A DNA stretch of 64,000 bases from CAZSNT01 sp964607765 (GTDB taxonomy: Bacteria > Verrucomicrobiota > Lentisphaeria > Oligosphaerales > JABHEG01), in the NCBI GenBank assembly GCA_964607765.1, contig CAZSNT010000034.1:1-64000 (forward strand), given 5' to 3'. The position numbers and the translations under genes are program-made. Positions 44,337-53,668 of this stretch are shown here, in pieces; the first letter of the stretch is position 1, and each line of letters opens with the position of its first letter. The notes under the pieces were generated by a model. The model was not told where the DNA came from. It made no database searches and saw only the letters and a list, made by a program, of their open reading frames with translations.

Positions 44337-45473
44337 TCACTCACGCCATGGCCGCGGCTGTGGGATCGGCATCGGTTCCGGGACGGGCGGATGCCGCCAC
44401 ACGGCCGGGTGCAGGTTGACATGGACCGCCGTGCGGTTCCAGACCAGTGCCGTGCCCTCCACCGTGCCCGCTATGGTGACCCGGCGTCCGACGCCGGGCG
44501 TGCCTTGGTCGTGGCAGTGTGCACCATATACCCTATCAAGGAACGTGCGCACATCGCCTCTGCCGATGCTGGGACGGTGCCAATCGCGGTGCGCCACGTA
44601 GTCGAGCGCATAGGAGCGCAGGATCTTGTCCCAGAGCTGCGTGAAGACGCGGCTGTCAGCGAACACGTCGCAGCCCAGGATCCGGTTGCCGGCCACCGCG
44701 ACAATGCCTACTGTACCGCGTCGCGGCAGTCTGCGGAAATGCGGGATCAGGTCGTCCACACGCCGCCGTACTGCCGGGCTTTCGCACATCTCATGGTAAT
44801 CCGTTGTGCTCGAACGTGCGCCCGTGGCGCGCCCGTAGCTCTCAATCTCGCTCCAGATCTGGTCCTGTGCGACCCCTTTGGCGGCGGACCGACGCAGGCG
44901 CGGATGCACCATGACGGGGGATGCGCCGAACGAATCCTGCGCGCCCTGCCAGCGGCCTTTCTGCACGCAGTACACGGGCACATCGATGAAGCCGGATCGG
45001 GGTGGCAGCAGCACGTCGTCGCGGATCACGCGGTTCTGTTTACCGCCGGTCAGCACCTCGCCGCTCAGCAGGAAAACGTGGCGGTGCGACTCGTTACGCA
45101 CGGCCACGGTGGGGACGGTTGGCGTGCCTTTCTCGCGGATCAGTATCCAGCCGTTCTGTACGGCTTCGTCGAGGGTGCGCACGTCTGCCGGGTTGGTCGA
45201 TGGGCTGAGGGTCAGCGGGAACACGAGCAGGTGGCCGTGCGAGTAGGGGTTCTCGACCCGGATGCGCCTGACCAGATCACTCACTTCGTTGTCGGGACGC
45301 GGTCGGGGCCGCGGCCGAATGATCTCGACGGGCGGCTCGGGACGTGTGACGCCGCTGCCCTGGCTGCTGCTGCCGTGGTCCGACTCCAGGAAGGCGGCGG
45401 GGGCGGCCAGGGAGAAGAGGACGCCGAGCAGCGACAGCAAAGACGCCTTGAGCGGACGGGCGAGTGTTTGCAT
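44337..45473 (-). CDS. Exported ARPP-1 (DUF6569-like) domain protein
   Basis: From the ATG at 45473 (GGGAGA site) the protein has 378 residues with signal peptide LLSLLGVLFSLAAPAA. A Pro/Arg linker (EIIRPRPRPRPDNE) leads to the ARPP-1 domain: RIRVENPYSHGHLLVFPL, HVFLLSGEVLTGGKQNRVI, DVPVYCVQKGRW. An upstream in-frame start would add a Cys-rich leader before the signal. The domain is known from association with ADP-ribosylglycohydrolase and Rhodanese/phosphatase proteins, and its activity is unclear. It is the upstream partner of the VIT/VWA gene. Confidence 0.8.
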   Translation of the reverse strand: MQTLARPLKASLLSLLGVLFSLAAPAAFLESDHGSSSQGSGVTRPEPPVEIIRPRPRPRPDNEVSDLVRRIRVENPYSHGHLLVFPLTLSPSTNPADVRTLDEAVQNGWILIREKGTPTVPTVAVRNESHRHVFLLSGEVLTGGKQNRVIRDDVLLPPRSGFIDVPVYCVQKGRWQGAQDSFGASPVMVHPRLRRSAAKGVAQDQIWSEIESYGRATGARSSTTDYHEMCESPAVRRRVDDLIPHFRRLPRRGTVGIVAVAGNRILGCDVFADSRVFTQLWDKILRSYALDYVAHRDWHRPSIGRGDVRTFLDRVYGAHCHDQGTPGVGRRVTIAGTVEGTALVWNRTAVHVNLHPAVWRHPPVPEPMPIPQPRPWRE

Positions 45474-45568
45474 CTGACATGTCTCCCAAGAGCAGGCGCA
45501 GCGCGCTGACATGGCTTGTTGTTCCATGAGCTAAGACGCACGATGGCCACGCTTTTTGAAGCACCGTC

Positions 45569-45671
45569 GATCGAATCGACAGAATCGATTGAATCGACAG
45601 AATCGATCCCGGTCACGGGGCCGGCGCCGCACTCGACTCCCTCGGCTCCTTCGATTCTGTCGATTCAATCT
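45569..45671. repeat. Inverted array of 9-bp GAATCGACA units
   Basis: Four 9-mers (GAATCGACA, GAATCGATT, GAATCGACA, GAATCGATC) at 45573-45608 face an inverted pair at 45650-45670 (TTCGATTCTGTCGATTCAAT) across a 41-base GC-rich centre. The array lies between the divergent ARPP-type and permease genes, just upstream of both. Confidence 0.85.
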
Positions 45672-45746
45672 ACCGGCTCCCCAACGGGAATCCGGCCTGT
45701 CCAGGCGCTATCTTGACACTTTGCCGCAGACCGGGAGCCCGGCTCA

Positions 45747-46499
45747 ATGCCCGAACACACCATAGTCGTTGCGCTCATGCTCACATTGGCGGGGTTCGGG
45801 CAGGGCTATTTCGGGTTCGGGTTCGGCATCATCGGCACGACGCTGCTGTCGCTTCTCGACCAGCGCATGACGAGTATGACCGCCGTTGTGACCATCGCCG
45901 CGCTGTTCACCATCGCGCTGCTGCTGCATCTGTCCCGGAGCCATTCCCGCGTAGACTGGACCAAAGGCATTCTGCTGGTCGTCGGTTCTGCTTGCGGCCA
46001 GCCCATCGGATATTGGTTCATCAGCACATTCGAGGACCGGCCCGTGTTTCGGGTTGCACTCGGAGCGTTCCTGGTCCTGTTCGCGCTCAATGGTCTGTTC
46101 ACGCCGCACGTACGCAGGACACTGCCCGGTTACGTGGCGGTGTTAGCCGGCGCTCTGGGCGGCTTTCTGGGCGGGGCATTCGTAACAGGCGGCCCACCGA
46201 TCGTGCTGTATCTGTACGCGCATGCCGACGATCCGCGTGAGATGAAGGCGACGGTTCAGTTCGTGTTCGGCATCGGGATCACGTATCGCCTGATATCGAT
46301 GGCCGTAGCGGGAGATTACACCAGGGAGGTGTTCAGCCTATCCGCCGTGGCCGTGCCGCTGGCAATGGTTGCGCTCACGGTTGGGCACTGGCTCTCGCGG
46401 CGCGCACCGGCGGACAGGTTCAGGCGCCACGTTTACGCCGTGATCGGTGTGTTCGGCGTCTCCGTCCTGGCCAAGGGCGCAGCGGGCTGGCTGGCGTGA
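45747..46499 (+). CDS. TSUP (TauE/SafE) family permease
   Basis: The protein has 250 residues and about seven or eight membrane helices in two halves, each starting with the glycine-rich family motif: LAGFGQGYFGFGFGIIG near residue 14 and GALGGFLGGAFVTGGPPIVLY near 134. Members export sulfite, sulfoacetate or related anions, or import sulfur compounds. The substrate here is unknown, although the sulfatase and oxidoreductases nearby make sulfur anions plausible. It is monocistronic as far as can be seen. Confidence 0.9.
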   Translation: MPEHTIVVALMLTLAGFGQGYFGFGFGIIGTTLLSLLDQRMTSMTAVVTIAALFTIALLLHLSRSHSRVDWTKGILLVVGSACGQPIGYWFISTFEDRPVFRVALGAFLVLFALNGLFTPHVRRTLPGYVAVLAGALGGFLGGAFVTGGPPIVLYLYAHADDPREMKATVQFVFGIGITYRLISMAVAGDYTREVFSLSAVAVPLAMVALTVGHWLSRRAPADRFRRHVYAVIGVFGVSVLAKGAAGWLA

Positions 46500-46620
46500 G
46501 CAATGCGTGAAGGGGCGGGCTGGCCGATCGCTTGATCGCCGCGTACAGTTGGGAGAGCGGCGCTGTGTGTGGACGAGAGGTCCGGGTCTGGCCAACGGTT
46601 GCGGAGAAGGAGGACATTCC

Positions 46621-48225
46621 ATGGAGACAAGATCAGACGCATCATGTAGGCTCGTGCTGTATGTGATTGCCGGGCTCTGCCTTGTGCAGGGGGCGGCTGC
46701 CGACGTGCGGGTGCCCCCCGCGTTCAGCGATCACATGGTGCTGCAGCGCGACATGGCCGTGCCAGTGTGGGGGGAAGCTGCTGCCGGTGAGGCGGTAACG
46801 GTCACGTTCCGCGACCAATCGGAGACGGTTAAGGCGGATGCTGACGGCAAGTGGTTGGTGCGTCTCGACCCGTTGTCTGCCGGCGGCCCGGACGAGCTGA
46901 TGATCGCGGGGACCAACACGATCAAGATCACGAATGTTCTCGTGGGCGAGGTCTGGGTCGGCTCGGGGCAGTCGAACATGGCGGGGGGTGCCCGCAACTA
47001 CGCGAAGAGGGACGAAGTGCTTGCGGCGGCGATCGAAGCGGCCCCGTACCCGCAAGTGCGTCTGCTGAGGATCAAGGACGGGAGTTGGGTGGAGGCGACC
47101 GGTGACAATGCCAGCAACTTCTCCGCTCTGTTGCTCTCGTTCGGCTTGCGTTTGCAGCAGGAGCTCGGCGTGCCGGTCGGGCTGATGCTGGGCGCGGTTG
47201 GCGGCACGCCGTCCGGGCGTTGGGCGACGCGCGAAATGCTCGAATCGGATCCCGCATGTCAGGCCGGGCTCAAGGCGTTCGCCGCCAAGCACACGGCTGA
47301 AGAGATGCAGGCCAATTACGAGAAGGCCCTGGCGCGGTGGGAGAAAGCTGTTGCTGCAGCCAAAGAGAAGAAGCAGAAGCGCATGCCGCGCAAGCCGCGT
47401 CCGGCCATTGTCCCGGGCGACCTGTCCGAACGCAGGGCGGGCGATCTGTATGCGCTGCACATTGCGCCGGCGGTCGGGTACGGCATTCGCGGCGTGCTTT
47501 GGGATCAGGGCGAAGCGGGCACGGCAGTGACCGAGCTCGACCAGTTCACCGTGATGGGCGCCCTGATCAAAGGGTGGCGCCAAGCCTGGGCTCAGCCGGC
47601 CCCGGCTCGCGCCGGAGCGCCCGGTACGGAGTTCCCGTTCCTGTACGTGCAGAAGCCGAGTGGTGGTGGGTGTGCGTGGGAACCCGAAGGCAATCCGGTC
47701 ACGCGCATGGCAGACGCGTTCGGGAAACTCCCGCCCGCCCCCAACGCCAGAGACAACGGGCTGTATCGCGAGCTGCACATCCGGATCATGAATCACCCGA
47801 ATACGGCCATGGTCACTGCCAATGACCTGGGCAGCGGTGTGCACCCGCTGAACAAGTCCGGTTACGGCGCCCGGGCCGCGCGCGTTGCGCTGGGCGTGGC
47901 ATACGGCCGCGATGTCGAGATCTACGGGCCGGTCTACAAAAGCCATGAGATCGAGGGCGGCAAGGTCCGCATTCGGTTCGATCACGTGGGGCAGGGGCTC
48001 GCGATCCGGCATGCGGACCGGTTGCAGGGCTTCGCGATTGCTGGTGAGGACAAGGCCTTCCGCTGGGCCGATGCGGTCATTCACGGCGATACCGTGCTGG
48101 TGTCCAGCAAAGACGTGCCCAAGCCGGCGGCCGTCCGCTACGGGTGGGCCCGGAACCATCCGTGGGCGAACCTGTTCAGCAAAGACGGTTTGCCCGCGCT
48201 TACGTTCCGGACCGACAACTGGTGA
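46621..48225 (+). CDS. Sialate O-acetylesterase-like exported esterase
   Basis: The protein has 534 residues from the ATG at 46621, after AGGAGG. A signal peptide (LVLYVIAGLCLVQGAAA) is followed by PPAFSDHMVLQRDMAVPVWG, typical of SASA-family proteins. The SGNH block G-S-G-Q-S118-N-M holds the nucleophile. Later motifs are VRHSR-like IRGVLWDQGEAG and NDLGSGVHPLNK with the Asp/His pair. Residues 210-270 contain a Lys-rich helical insert. The family removes O-acetyl groups from sialic acid or plant polysaccharides. It is followed nine bases later by another SGNH-type hydrolase gene. Confidence 0.9.
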   Translation: METRSDASCRLVLYVIAGLCLVQGAAADVRVPPAFSDHMVLQRDMAVPVWGEAAAGEAVTVTFRDQSETVKADADGKWLVRLDPLSAGGPDELMIAGTNTIKITNVLVGEVWVGSGQSNMAGGARNYAKRDEVLAAAIEAAPYPQVRLLRIKDGSWVEATGDNASNFSALLLSFGLRLQQELGVPVGLMLGAVGGTPSGRWATREMLESDPACQAGLKAFAAKHTAEEMQANYEKALARWEKAVAAAKEKKQKRMPRKPRPAIVPGDLSERRAGDLYALHIAPAVGYGIRGVLWDQGEAGTAVTELDQFTVMGALIKGWRQAWAQPAPARAGAPGTEFPFLYVQKPSGGGCAWEPEGNPVTRMADAFGKLPPAPNARDNGLYRELHIRIMNHPNTAMVTANDLGSGVHPLNKSGYGARAARVALGVAYGRDVEIYGPVYKSHEIEGGKVRIRFDHVGQGLAIRHADRLQGFAIAGEDKAFRWADAVIHGDTVLVSSKDVPKPAAVRYGWARNHPWANLFSKDGLPALTFRTDNW

Positions 48226-48233
48226 GAGGCAGC

Positions 48234-49064
48234 ATGAAGACCATTCGTCTTTTGACCATCGGCAACAGCTTCTCGCAGAACGCGCTCACCTATCTGGAAG
48301 ACATGGCGCTCGGCACGGACGAGGTCCGTTTCGAGGTGGGCCGTGCCAGCCTTGGCGGGTGCTCGTTGGAGAAGCACTGGAACTTGGCCCAGTACACGGC
48401 CGTACACCCCGAGTACCGGCCTTACCCGGACGGCAGTCTGCAGAGCATCCTGTCGGCTGCGCCGTGGGACGTGGTAGCGCTGCAGCAGGTCAGCCGCGGG
48501 AGCTGGCTGCAAGAGAGCTTCGAGCCGTACCTGAGCCAACTCCATGCCCTGATCCGGGAACGGGCGCCTCAGGCGGACGTCATGCTGCACCAGACGTGGG
48601 CGTACCGCACCGACTCACCGTTTCTCACCGAGAACTGCCTGACACAGACGCTCATGCACGAACGCATCGAGGCGTGCTACCAGCACTTCAGCGCCAAGCT
48701 GCGGTGCGGCGTGCTGCCGTCGGGCCGGGCGATTCACTTGGCGCGGCAGGCGCCCGGGCGGCAGTTCACCTGGCCCGAGCCCGATTTCGACTACCAGCGT
48801 GCGGCAGCGCCGGACCTGCCGCGGCAGGAACACTCGTTTGCGGCCGGCTGGTATTGGAGCATCGAGAGGACGCCGGACGGCATCCCCCAGCTGCTTCTCG
48901 ACGCCACGCACCTGAACCGACGCGGCTGCTACCTTGCCGGCGCCGTCTGGTTCCGCGTGCTGACCGGGCTGGACATTCACATCAGCAGGTTCGAGCCTGA
49001 TGACATCCCGGCTGATGACGCTGCTTTCCTTCGCCAGATCGCTGCTCAGACACCGATCGGGTGA
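48234..49064 (+). CDS. DUF4886 SGNH-type hydrolase
   Basis: From the ATG at 48234 (GAGAGG site) the protein has 276 residues. The SGNH block I is LLTIGNS12FSQNAL, then VGRASLGGCSLEKHW, VALQQVSR, and the C-terminal DATHLNRRGCYLAG with the catalytic Asp-x-x-His. DUF4886 proteins are predicted esterases of carbohydrate-active clusters. There is no signal peptide, while the neighbouring SASA protein is exported; the pair may act in sequence on acetylated glycans. Confidence 0.85.
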   Translation: MKTIRLLTIGNSFSQNALTYLEDMALGTDEVRFEVGRASLGGCSLEKHWNLAQYTAVHPEYRPYPDGSLQSILSAAPWDVVALQQVSRGSWLQESFEPYLSQLHALIRERAPQADVMLHQTWAYRTDSPFLTENCLTQTLMHERIEACYQHFSAKLRCGVLPSGRAIHLARQAPGRQFTWPEPDFDYQRAAAPDLPRQEHSFAAGWYWSIERTPDGIPQLLLDATHLNRRGCYLAGAVWFRVLTGLDIHISRFEPDDIPADDAAFLRQIAAQTPIG

Positions 49065-49182
49065 ACGGCAGACGTGCGGCGGGAGAGTCAATAAAGCGCC
49101 GCTTCAGACCGTCGAAGACAGCGACAGGGAGGTCCATTCGTCGGCGGTGGTTCAGGCTGCGAAGCGTGAGCGGTGGTGGTCA

Positions 49183-52100
49183 ATGCGAGATTTGCGGAAA
49201 CTGAGCCTGCTGGGGATTGCGTTTGTCACGTGCGCCCTGCCGTGCACTGCCCAGGTGCTGCGCTATACCGTGCGGCACGTCGAGGGCCGGATGGAGCTGA
49301 CCAGCGTCACGGTGCGACAGGCGGCGAAGGTCCACGTTTTCAGCCCTTCCGCTCTCATTGGCACGCGCCTCACTCACTTCCGCACGCACGCGGCGCCGAA
49401 CGTCATCGTGCCGGAAGGGGCCACCGTGCCGGCGGGCCCGGCCCGTGCGCGGCTGCTGGACACGGTGCTGAACAGCGGCATCATCAATCCCGGGCTCGCC
49501 GCTGAGCCGCTCACCGGGGCTCCCATATTGACCGGCGAGAAGGCGACACCGGGCATGGCGGTTGAGTTCGATGAGCCGGTGGTGAACAGAGCCGGTGTCG
49601 ACGTGGTCCTCTTCGAGATGCAGCGGGAGCAAGGCGCGCCGCTCGCGGGCGACCCGTTCCACATCGGCCCGTTGCGGACGGGGCCCGGGCTGCGCAGTGC
49701 CACGGTGGAGGCGTTCGATATACAGTTTGCCCATGGCTCGGCCCATCTGCAGGCGCCGTTTGGCGGGCACCGTCTGGCGGATCCGCCGCAGTCGATTGCC
49801 GATGTACTGACAGGGCGCTGGGGAGGAGCCGTTTCATACGGACGCGACTTCAGGATTCTGGCAGTCGGCATTGATCTGTCATACCTCGGCTATGCGGCCG
49901 GCGCGCGCGTGCCCGGTCTGTTCCTGCAGAGCGCGCCGCATCCTCAGCGCGGCATGATTGACCCCGTGTGCCTGGTCGGGCTGCCTGCGCCCGAGCCGGC
50001 GAACCTGCTGGCGGAGGAGCCCGCCGCCGTGGTGCGCGCGCAGCCGCCGCCGGCGCAGCTGCTCGAGCCGTTCCTCGACGGGCCGATGAAAGGCGTGACC
50101 GACATCGTCTTCGCAGTGCGTGTGCCGGGCACGGATCATTGGTATGCGAACTTCGGCTTCTACGCGTCGCCGCGCCACGAGTATCCGCCCCAGCGCGAGC
50201 CGAACGGCGTCAAGATGCGTCCCATCTTCAAGGACGGCGGGAAGCTCTGCAAGCTGAATCTGCGCACGCGCGAGGTCACTACCATTCTGGAAGACCTACA
50301 GGGAAGCGTCCGCGACCCGCAGGTGCACTACAGCGGCGAGCGCGTCCTGTTCTCGTACCGCAAAGGCGGTTCCCCTTACTTCCACCTCTACGAAATCAAC
50401 GCTGACGGGACGGGCTTGCGGCAGCTCACCGACGGTCCCTACAACGACATCGAGCCGACGTACCTGCCCGACGGCGGGATCATGTTCTGCTCGGACCGGT
50501 GCCGACGTTTTGTCAACTGCTGGATCACGCCCGTGGCCACGCTGCACCGTTGCGCCGGCGACGGCAGCGGCATCCGCATGATCTCCAGCAACATCGAACA
50601 CGACAACACACCGTGGCCGCTGCCGGACGGCCGCGTGCTCTACATGCGGTGGGAGTACGTCGACCGCAGCCAGTCGCTCTTCCATCACCTGTGGACGACG
50701 AACCCCGACGGCACGGCGCAGATGGTGTTCTTCGGCAACATGAACCCGGGCGTAGCCATGCTCGACGCGAAGCCTATCCCGGGTACACGCAAGGTCGTGG
50801 CGTCGTTCTCTCCCGGACACGGCCGCCCGGAACATGCGGGTTATATCACGGTCGTGGATCCCGAGGCTGGCCCTGATGAGACGGGTTGCGCGACTCGCAT
50901 CAGCCGCGGCTCTGCCGTGTACCGTGATCCGTTCGCGTTCTCTGAGGATTGCTTCCTGGTTGCCGAAGGACCGCGCCTGCTGCTCATGGACGGGCGTGGC
51001 AGGACCGAGGTGATCCACGAACTCGCGCCCTCGTCGAAGCGCAGCTTCTGCCATGAACCGCGCCCGTTGGCGGCGCGGCGACGCGAACGGGTTGTGCCGT
51101 CATGCGTCGATCCGCGGAGCGGCGCGGGGCGGCTGGTGTTGCAGGACGTATACCGCGGCCGTAACATGGCGGGTGTGAAGCGCGGCGACATCGCGAAACT
51201 GCTTGTTCTCGAGCAGTTGCCGAAGCCGGTGAATTTTTCTGGCGGCCCGTGGCCGATCAGCAACGGCGGCACGTTCACGCTGGCGCGGGTTCTGGGGACG
51301 GTACCGGTTGCAGCCGACGGCTCCGCGTACTTCGAGGTCCCCGCGCTGCGGTCGCTGTTTCTGGTGGCGCTGGATGAGCGGGATCTGTCGGTCAAGCGCA
51401 TGCACAGCTTCCTGACCGTGCAGCCGGGGGAGACGATGGGCTGTGTGGGCTGCCACGAGCGGCGTGTCACCGGGCCGCTCACGTATCGAGGGAGACCCGA
51501 CGCTCTCGCCGGGCCGCCGGCGCAGATCACGCCGATTGCCGGGGCCCCCGACGTGCCGGAGTTGCCCAAACACGTGCAGCCGATCCTGGACAGGCACTGC
51601 ATTCGCTGCCACAACCCGGACACTTACGCAGGTCGGGTAGACCTGACCGGCGACCGCACGCCGCTGTTCTCCCAGAGCTACTGGACGCTGCTGCAACGCT
51701 GCCAGATCGCAGACGGCCGAAACGAGCGCGGCAACACCGCGCCACGCAGCGTGGGCAGTGCGGCCAGCGCGCTGCTGCGCAAGTTCGACGGGTCGCATCG
51801 GAAGGTCAAGCCGAGCCTGGTCGAACTGCAGACCGTGCGACTCTGGCTCGAGTCGAGCGCGCCCTATGCCGGGACTTACGCTGCGTTGGGCTCCGGCCTG
51901 TACCCGGTCCAGCTGCCCGTGGACGCTTTCGAACGGCGCTGTGCCGCGTGCCACGGCCATGCCGCACCGGCAAAACGCCCGATCGCAGGACAGAAGACCT
52001 ACTTCCGGTTCGGCAAATCGGGACCGGCTGAGCCGCTCGTGCACACCCTCGCGCTCCTGCGCGACGTCCGGGCCAGGATCGGCTACTTCAAGTTCGGACA

Positions 52101-52446
52101 CTCGCGCACTGCCCAGTCCCTGTGCAACCTGACACGGCCGGCCAAATCGCTGCTGCTTCGGGCGCCCCTGGCAAAGGCTGCCGGTGGTTTGGGGCTGTGC
52201 GGTGGCGCTGCCCCGTTCACGGACGCCGACGACCCGGACTACCAGCTGGTGCTGGCCGCGATCAAGCGCGCTGCGACGCGGCTTGCGGAGGGGGGGCGTT
52301 TCGATCTGCCCGGGTTCAGACCGAACGATTACTACCTGCACCAGATGACGCGGTACGGCGTGCTGGCAGAGGTGCCCGGCTCAGACCACCCGATCGATCC
52401 GTATGCCTTGGACCGCAGCTACTGGGCCCTGTTCGGAATCCGGTGA
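49183..52446 (+). CDS. HzsA-related exported multiheme-type protein
   Basis: From the ATG at 49183 the protein has 1087 residues with signal peptide LSLLGIAFVTCALPCTA. Residues 30-290 form an exported beta-rich domain without clear family. From about 320 there is a propeller with PD40-like repeats (LYEINADGTGLRQLTDGPYN, LPDGRVLYMRWEYVDRSQ). A domain like the middle part of hydrazine synthase alpha follows, and three CxxCH heme sites: C754-VGCH, C806-IRCH and C920-AACH. HzsA-related proteins occur widely outside anammox bacteria, so hydrazine synthesis is not implied. A periplasmic redox or substrate-binding role is likely. Confidence 0.8.
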   Translation: MRDLRKLSLLGIAFVTCALPCTAQVLRYTVRHVEGRMELTSVTVRQAAKVHVFSPSALIGTRLTHFRTHAAPNVIVPEGATVPAGPARARLLDTVLNSGIINPGLAAEPLTGAPILTGEKATPGMAVEFDEPVVNRAGVDVVLFEMQREQGAPLAGDPFHIGPLRTGPGLRSATVEAFDIQFAHGSAHLQAPFGGHRLADPPQSIADVLTGRWGGAVSYGRDFRILAVGIDLSYLGYAAGARVPGLFLQSAPHPQRGMIDPVCLVGLPAPEPANLLAEEPAAVVRAQPPPAQLLEPFLDGPMKGVTDIVFAVRVPGTDHWYANFGFYASPRHEYPPQREPNGVKMRPIFKDGGKLCKLNLRTREVTTILEDLQGSVRDPQVHYSGERVLFSYRKGGSPYFHLYEINADGTGLRQLTDGPYNDIEPTYLPDGGIMFCSDRCRRFVNCWITPVATLHRCAGDGSGIRMISSNIEHDNTPWPLPDGRVLYMRWEYVDRSQSLFHHLWTTNPDGTAQMVFFGNMNPGVAMLDAKPIPGTRKVVASFSPGHGRPEHAGYITVVDPEAGPDETGCATRISRGSAVYRDPFAFSEDCFLVAEGPRLLLMDGRGRTEVIHELAPSSKRSFCHEPRPLAARRRERVVPSCVDPRSGAGRLVLQDVYRGRNMAGVKRGDIAKLLVLEQLPKPVNFSGGPWPISNGGTFTLARVLGTVPVAADGSAYFEVPALRSLFLVALDERDLSVKRMHSFLTVQPGETMGCVGCHERRVTGPLTYRGRPDALAGPPAQITPIAGAPDVPELPKHVQPILDRHCIRCHNPDTYAGRVDLTGDRTPLFSQSYWTLLQRCQIADGRNERGNTAPRSVGSAASALLRKFDGSHRKVKPSLVELQTVRLWLESSAPYAGTYAALGSGLYPVQLPVDAFERRCAACHGHAAPAKRPIAGQKTYFRFGKSGPAEPLVHTLALLRDVRARIGYFKFGHSRTAQSLCNLTRPAKSLLLRAPLAKAAGGLGLCGGAAPFTDADDPDYQLVLAAIKRAATRLAEGGRFDLPGFRPNDYYLHQMTRYGVLAEVPGSDHPIDPYALDRSYWALFGIR

Positions 52447-52477
52447 GCGAGTCAGAGCCCTGCACAGCCGTTGGACA

Positions 52478-52540
52478 GTGCGCCGCACGGCCCCCGGGCG
52501 GCCTCCCGAGCAGTGGCGGTCGGGGGCTGCCCGCCGCACT
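52478..52540. repeat. Dispersed GC-rich palindrome, copy D
   Basis: GCCGCACGGCCCCCGGGCGG then a centre and GTGGCGGTCGGGGGCTGCCC form an imperfect palindrome. The first arm is identical to copy A over 20 bases. It lies between converging genes. Confidence 0.78.
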
Positions 52541-52575
52541 CACTCAAGACGGCCATCGGACAGTACGTCGCCCCG

Positions 52576-53574
52576 TCAGCGCGTGCGTGACTTTGCGCCG
52601 CCCTGCCACATGTCCACGTTCGGGCCAAGCGCCTGCTTCAGCGCGTCGGTCGCCTCGTCAAGATGCGCGATCGTCTCATCGCAGAGCACGACATCCGCTG
52701 CTGCCGCGTTCTGCTGTGTCTGGTCCGGGTTTCGGCCGCTGACGATGACCGACGTCACCGCCGGGCGTGTCAGCAGCCAGGCGAGGGCGAGGTCGACCAT
52801 GGGGATGGCGGCTTCGTCGGCGATCTCACGGATTCGGTCGACCGCGGCGAACGTGAGCTCTTCCTGGCCCGACTCACCGTGGCGCGCGTCGCGTCGTTCG
52901 CCGCTGAAATGCCGCGTGCGGGCGCGGTCGAGCGGCACGCTGTCCACCGTCGCGAACTTGCCGGTCAGCAAACCCTGCATGATCGAGGAATAGCAGAGGA
53001 TACTGACACCATGCTCGACACACAGGGGCTGGACGCCGAACTCCAAGGCGCGGAACAGCAGGTTGTAGGCGAGCTGGTTCGAGGCAACCGCCAGCCCTTT
53101 GGCGCAGACTTCACCCATGTCCTGTACGCCGAAGTTCGACACGCCGTATTCCCGTATCTTGCCGGCTGCTTTGAGTTCGTCGAGGACCGCGATGGTCTCC
53201 TCGACAGGCAGGTCGTGTTTGGGCCAATGCAGCTGGTACAGGTCGATGCGGTCTGTGTTCAGGTTCTTCAGGCTGCGGTCGCATGCTTCCCTGAGCGCGG
53301 CAGATTCGAAGTGCGACGGTGAGACTTTCGACGCAATGACCAGCTCGTCACGATGTGCGCCGAGAGCTTCTGCGACCAACTGCTCGGAGGCGCCGGCGCC
53401 GTAACCTTCCGCGGTGTCGAAGAAGGTGATGCCGCAGTCGTAGGCGGCCTGTAGCGCGGCCAGCGAGTCCTGCTTGTCCTGCGGCCCCCAGTTGAAGCCG
53501 CCAATGATGGCCCAACACCCGAAACACACGGTGGAAACGTCGATGTCTGTATTGCCCAGCTTGCGATATTGCAT
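52576..53574 (-). CDS. Aldo/keto reductase
   Basis: The protein has 332 residues and an AAGGA site. The AKR tetrad is visible: Asp and Tyr in ITFFDTAEGYGAG, Lys in ELVIASKVSP, His in YQLHWPKHD. The C-terminal LAWLLTRPAVTSVIVSGRNPDQ is the NADPH-binding strand and helix. The enzyme reduces carbonyls of sugars or aldehydes in the cytoplasm. The sequence resembles the AKR11/general-stress type, but the substrate cannot be read off. Confidence 0.93.
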   Translation of the reverse strand: MQYRKLGNTDIDVSTVCFGCWAIIGGFNWGPQDKQDSLAALQAAYDCGITFFDTAEGYGAGASEQLVAEALGAHRDELVIASKVSPSHFESAALREACDRSLKNLNTDRIDLYQLHWPKHDLPVEETIAVLDELKAAGKIREYGVSNFGVQDMGEVCAKGLAVASNQLAYNLLFRALEFGVQPLCVEHGVSILCYSSIMQGLLTGKFATVDSVPLDRARTRHFSGERRDARHGESGQEELTFAAVDRIREIADEAAIPMVDLALAWLLTRPAVTSVIVSGRNPDQTQQNAAAADVVLCDETIAHLDEATDALKQALGPNVDMWQGGAKSRTR

Positions 53575-53668
53575 GTCTGTCCTTTCTGTTTGGTCCAGGG
53601 GATGGGCAGCAAGATAACCTGCAGAAGCGCAGCGTGCCCGTCCTGACGGGCTCTGCGCGTAATCTCAG

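Noticed and set aside
45713..45718. TTGACA promoter box before the TSUP permease
   Set aside because: No -10 element at a usable distance before the ATG.
49000..49182. Upstream start for the HzsA-related gene
   Set aside because: It would overlap the DUF4886 gene and precede the signal peptide with unrelated sequence.
49183..52446. Anammox hydrazine synthase subunit
   Set aside because: No hzsB or hzsC neighbours; HzsA-related proteins are common in non-anammox bacteria.
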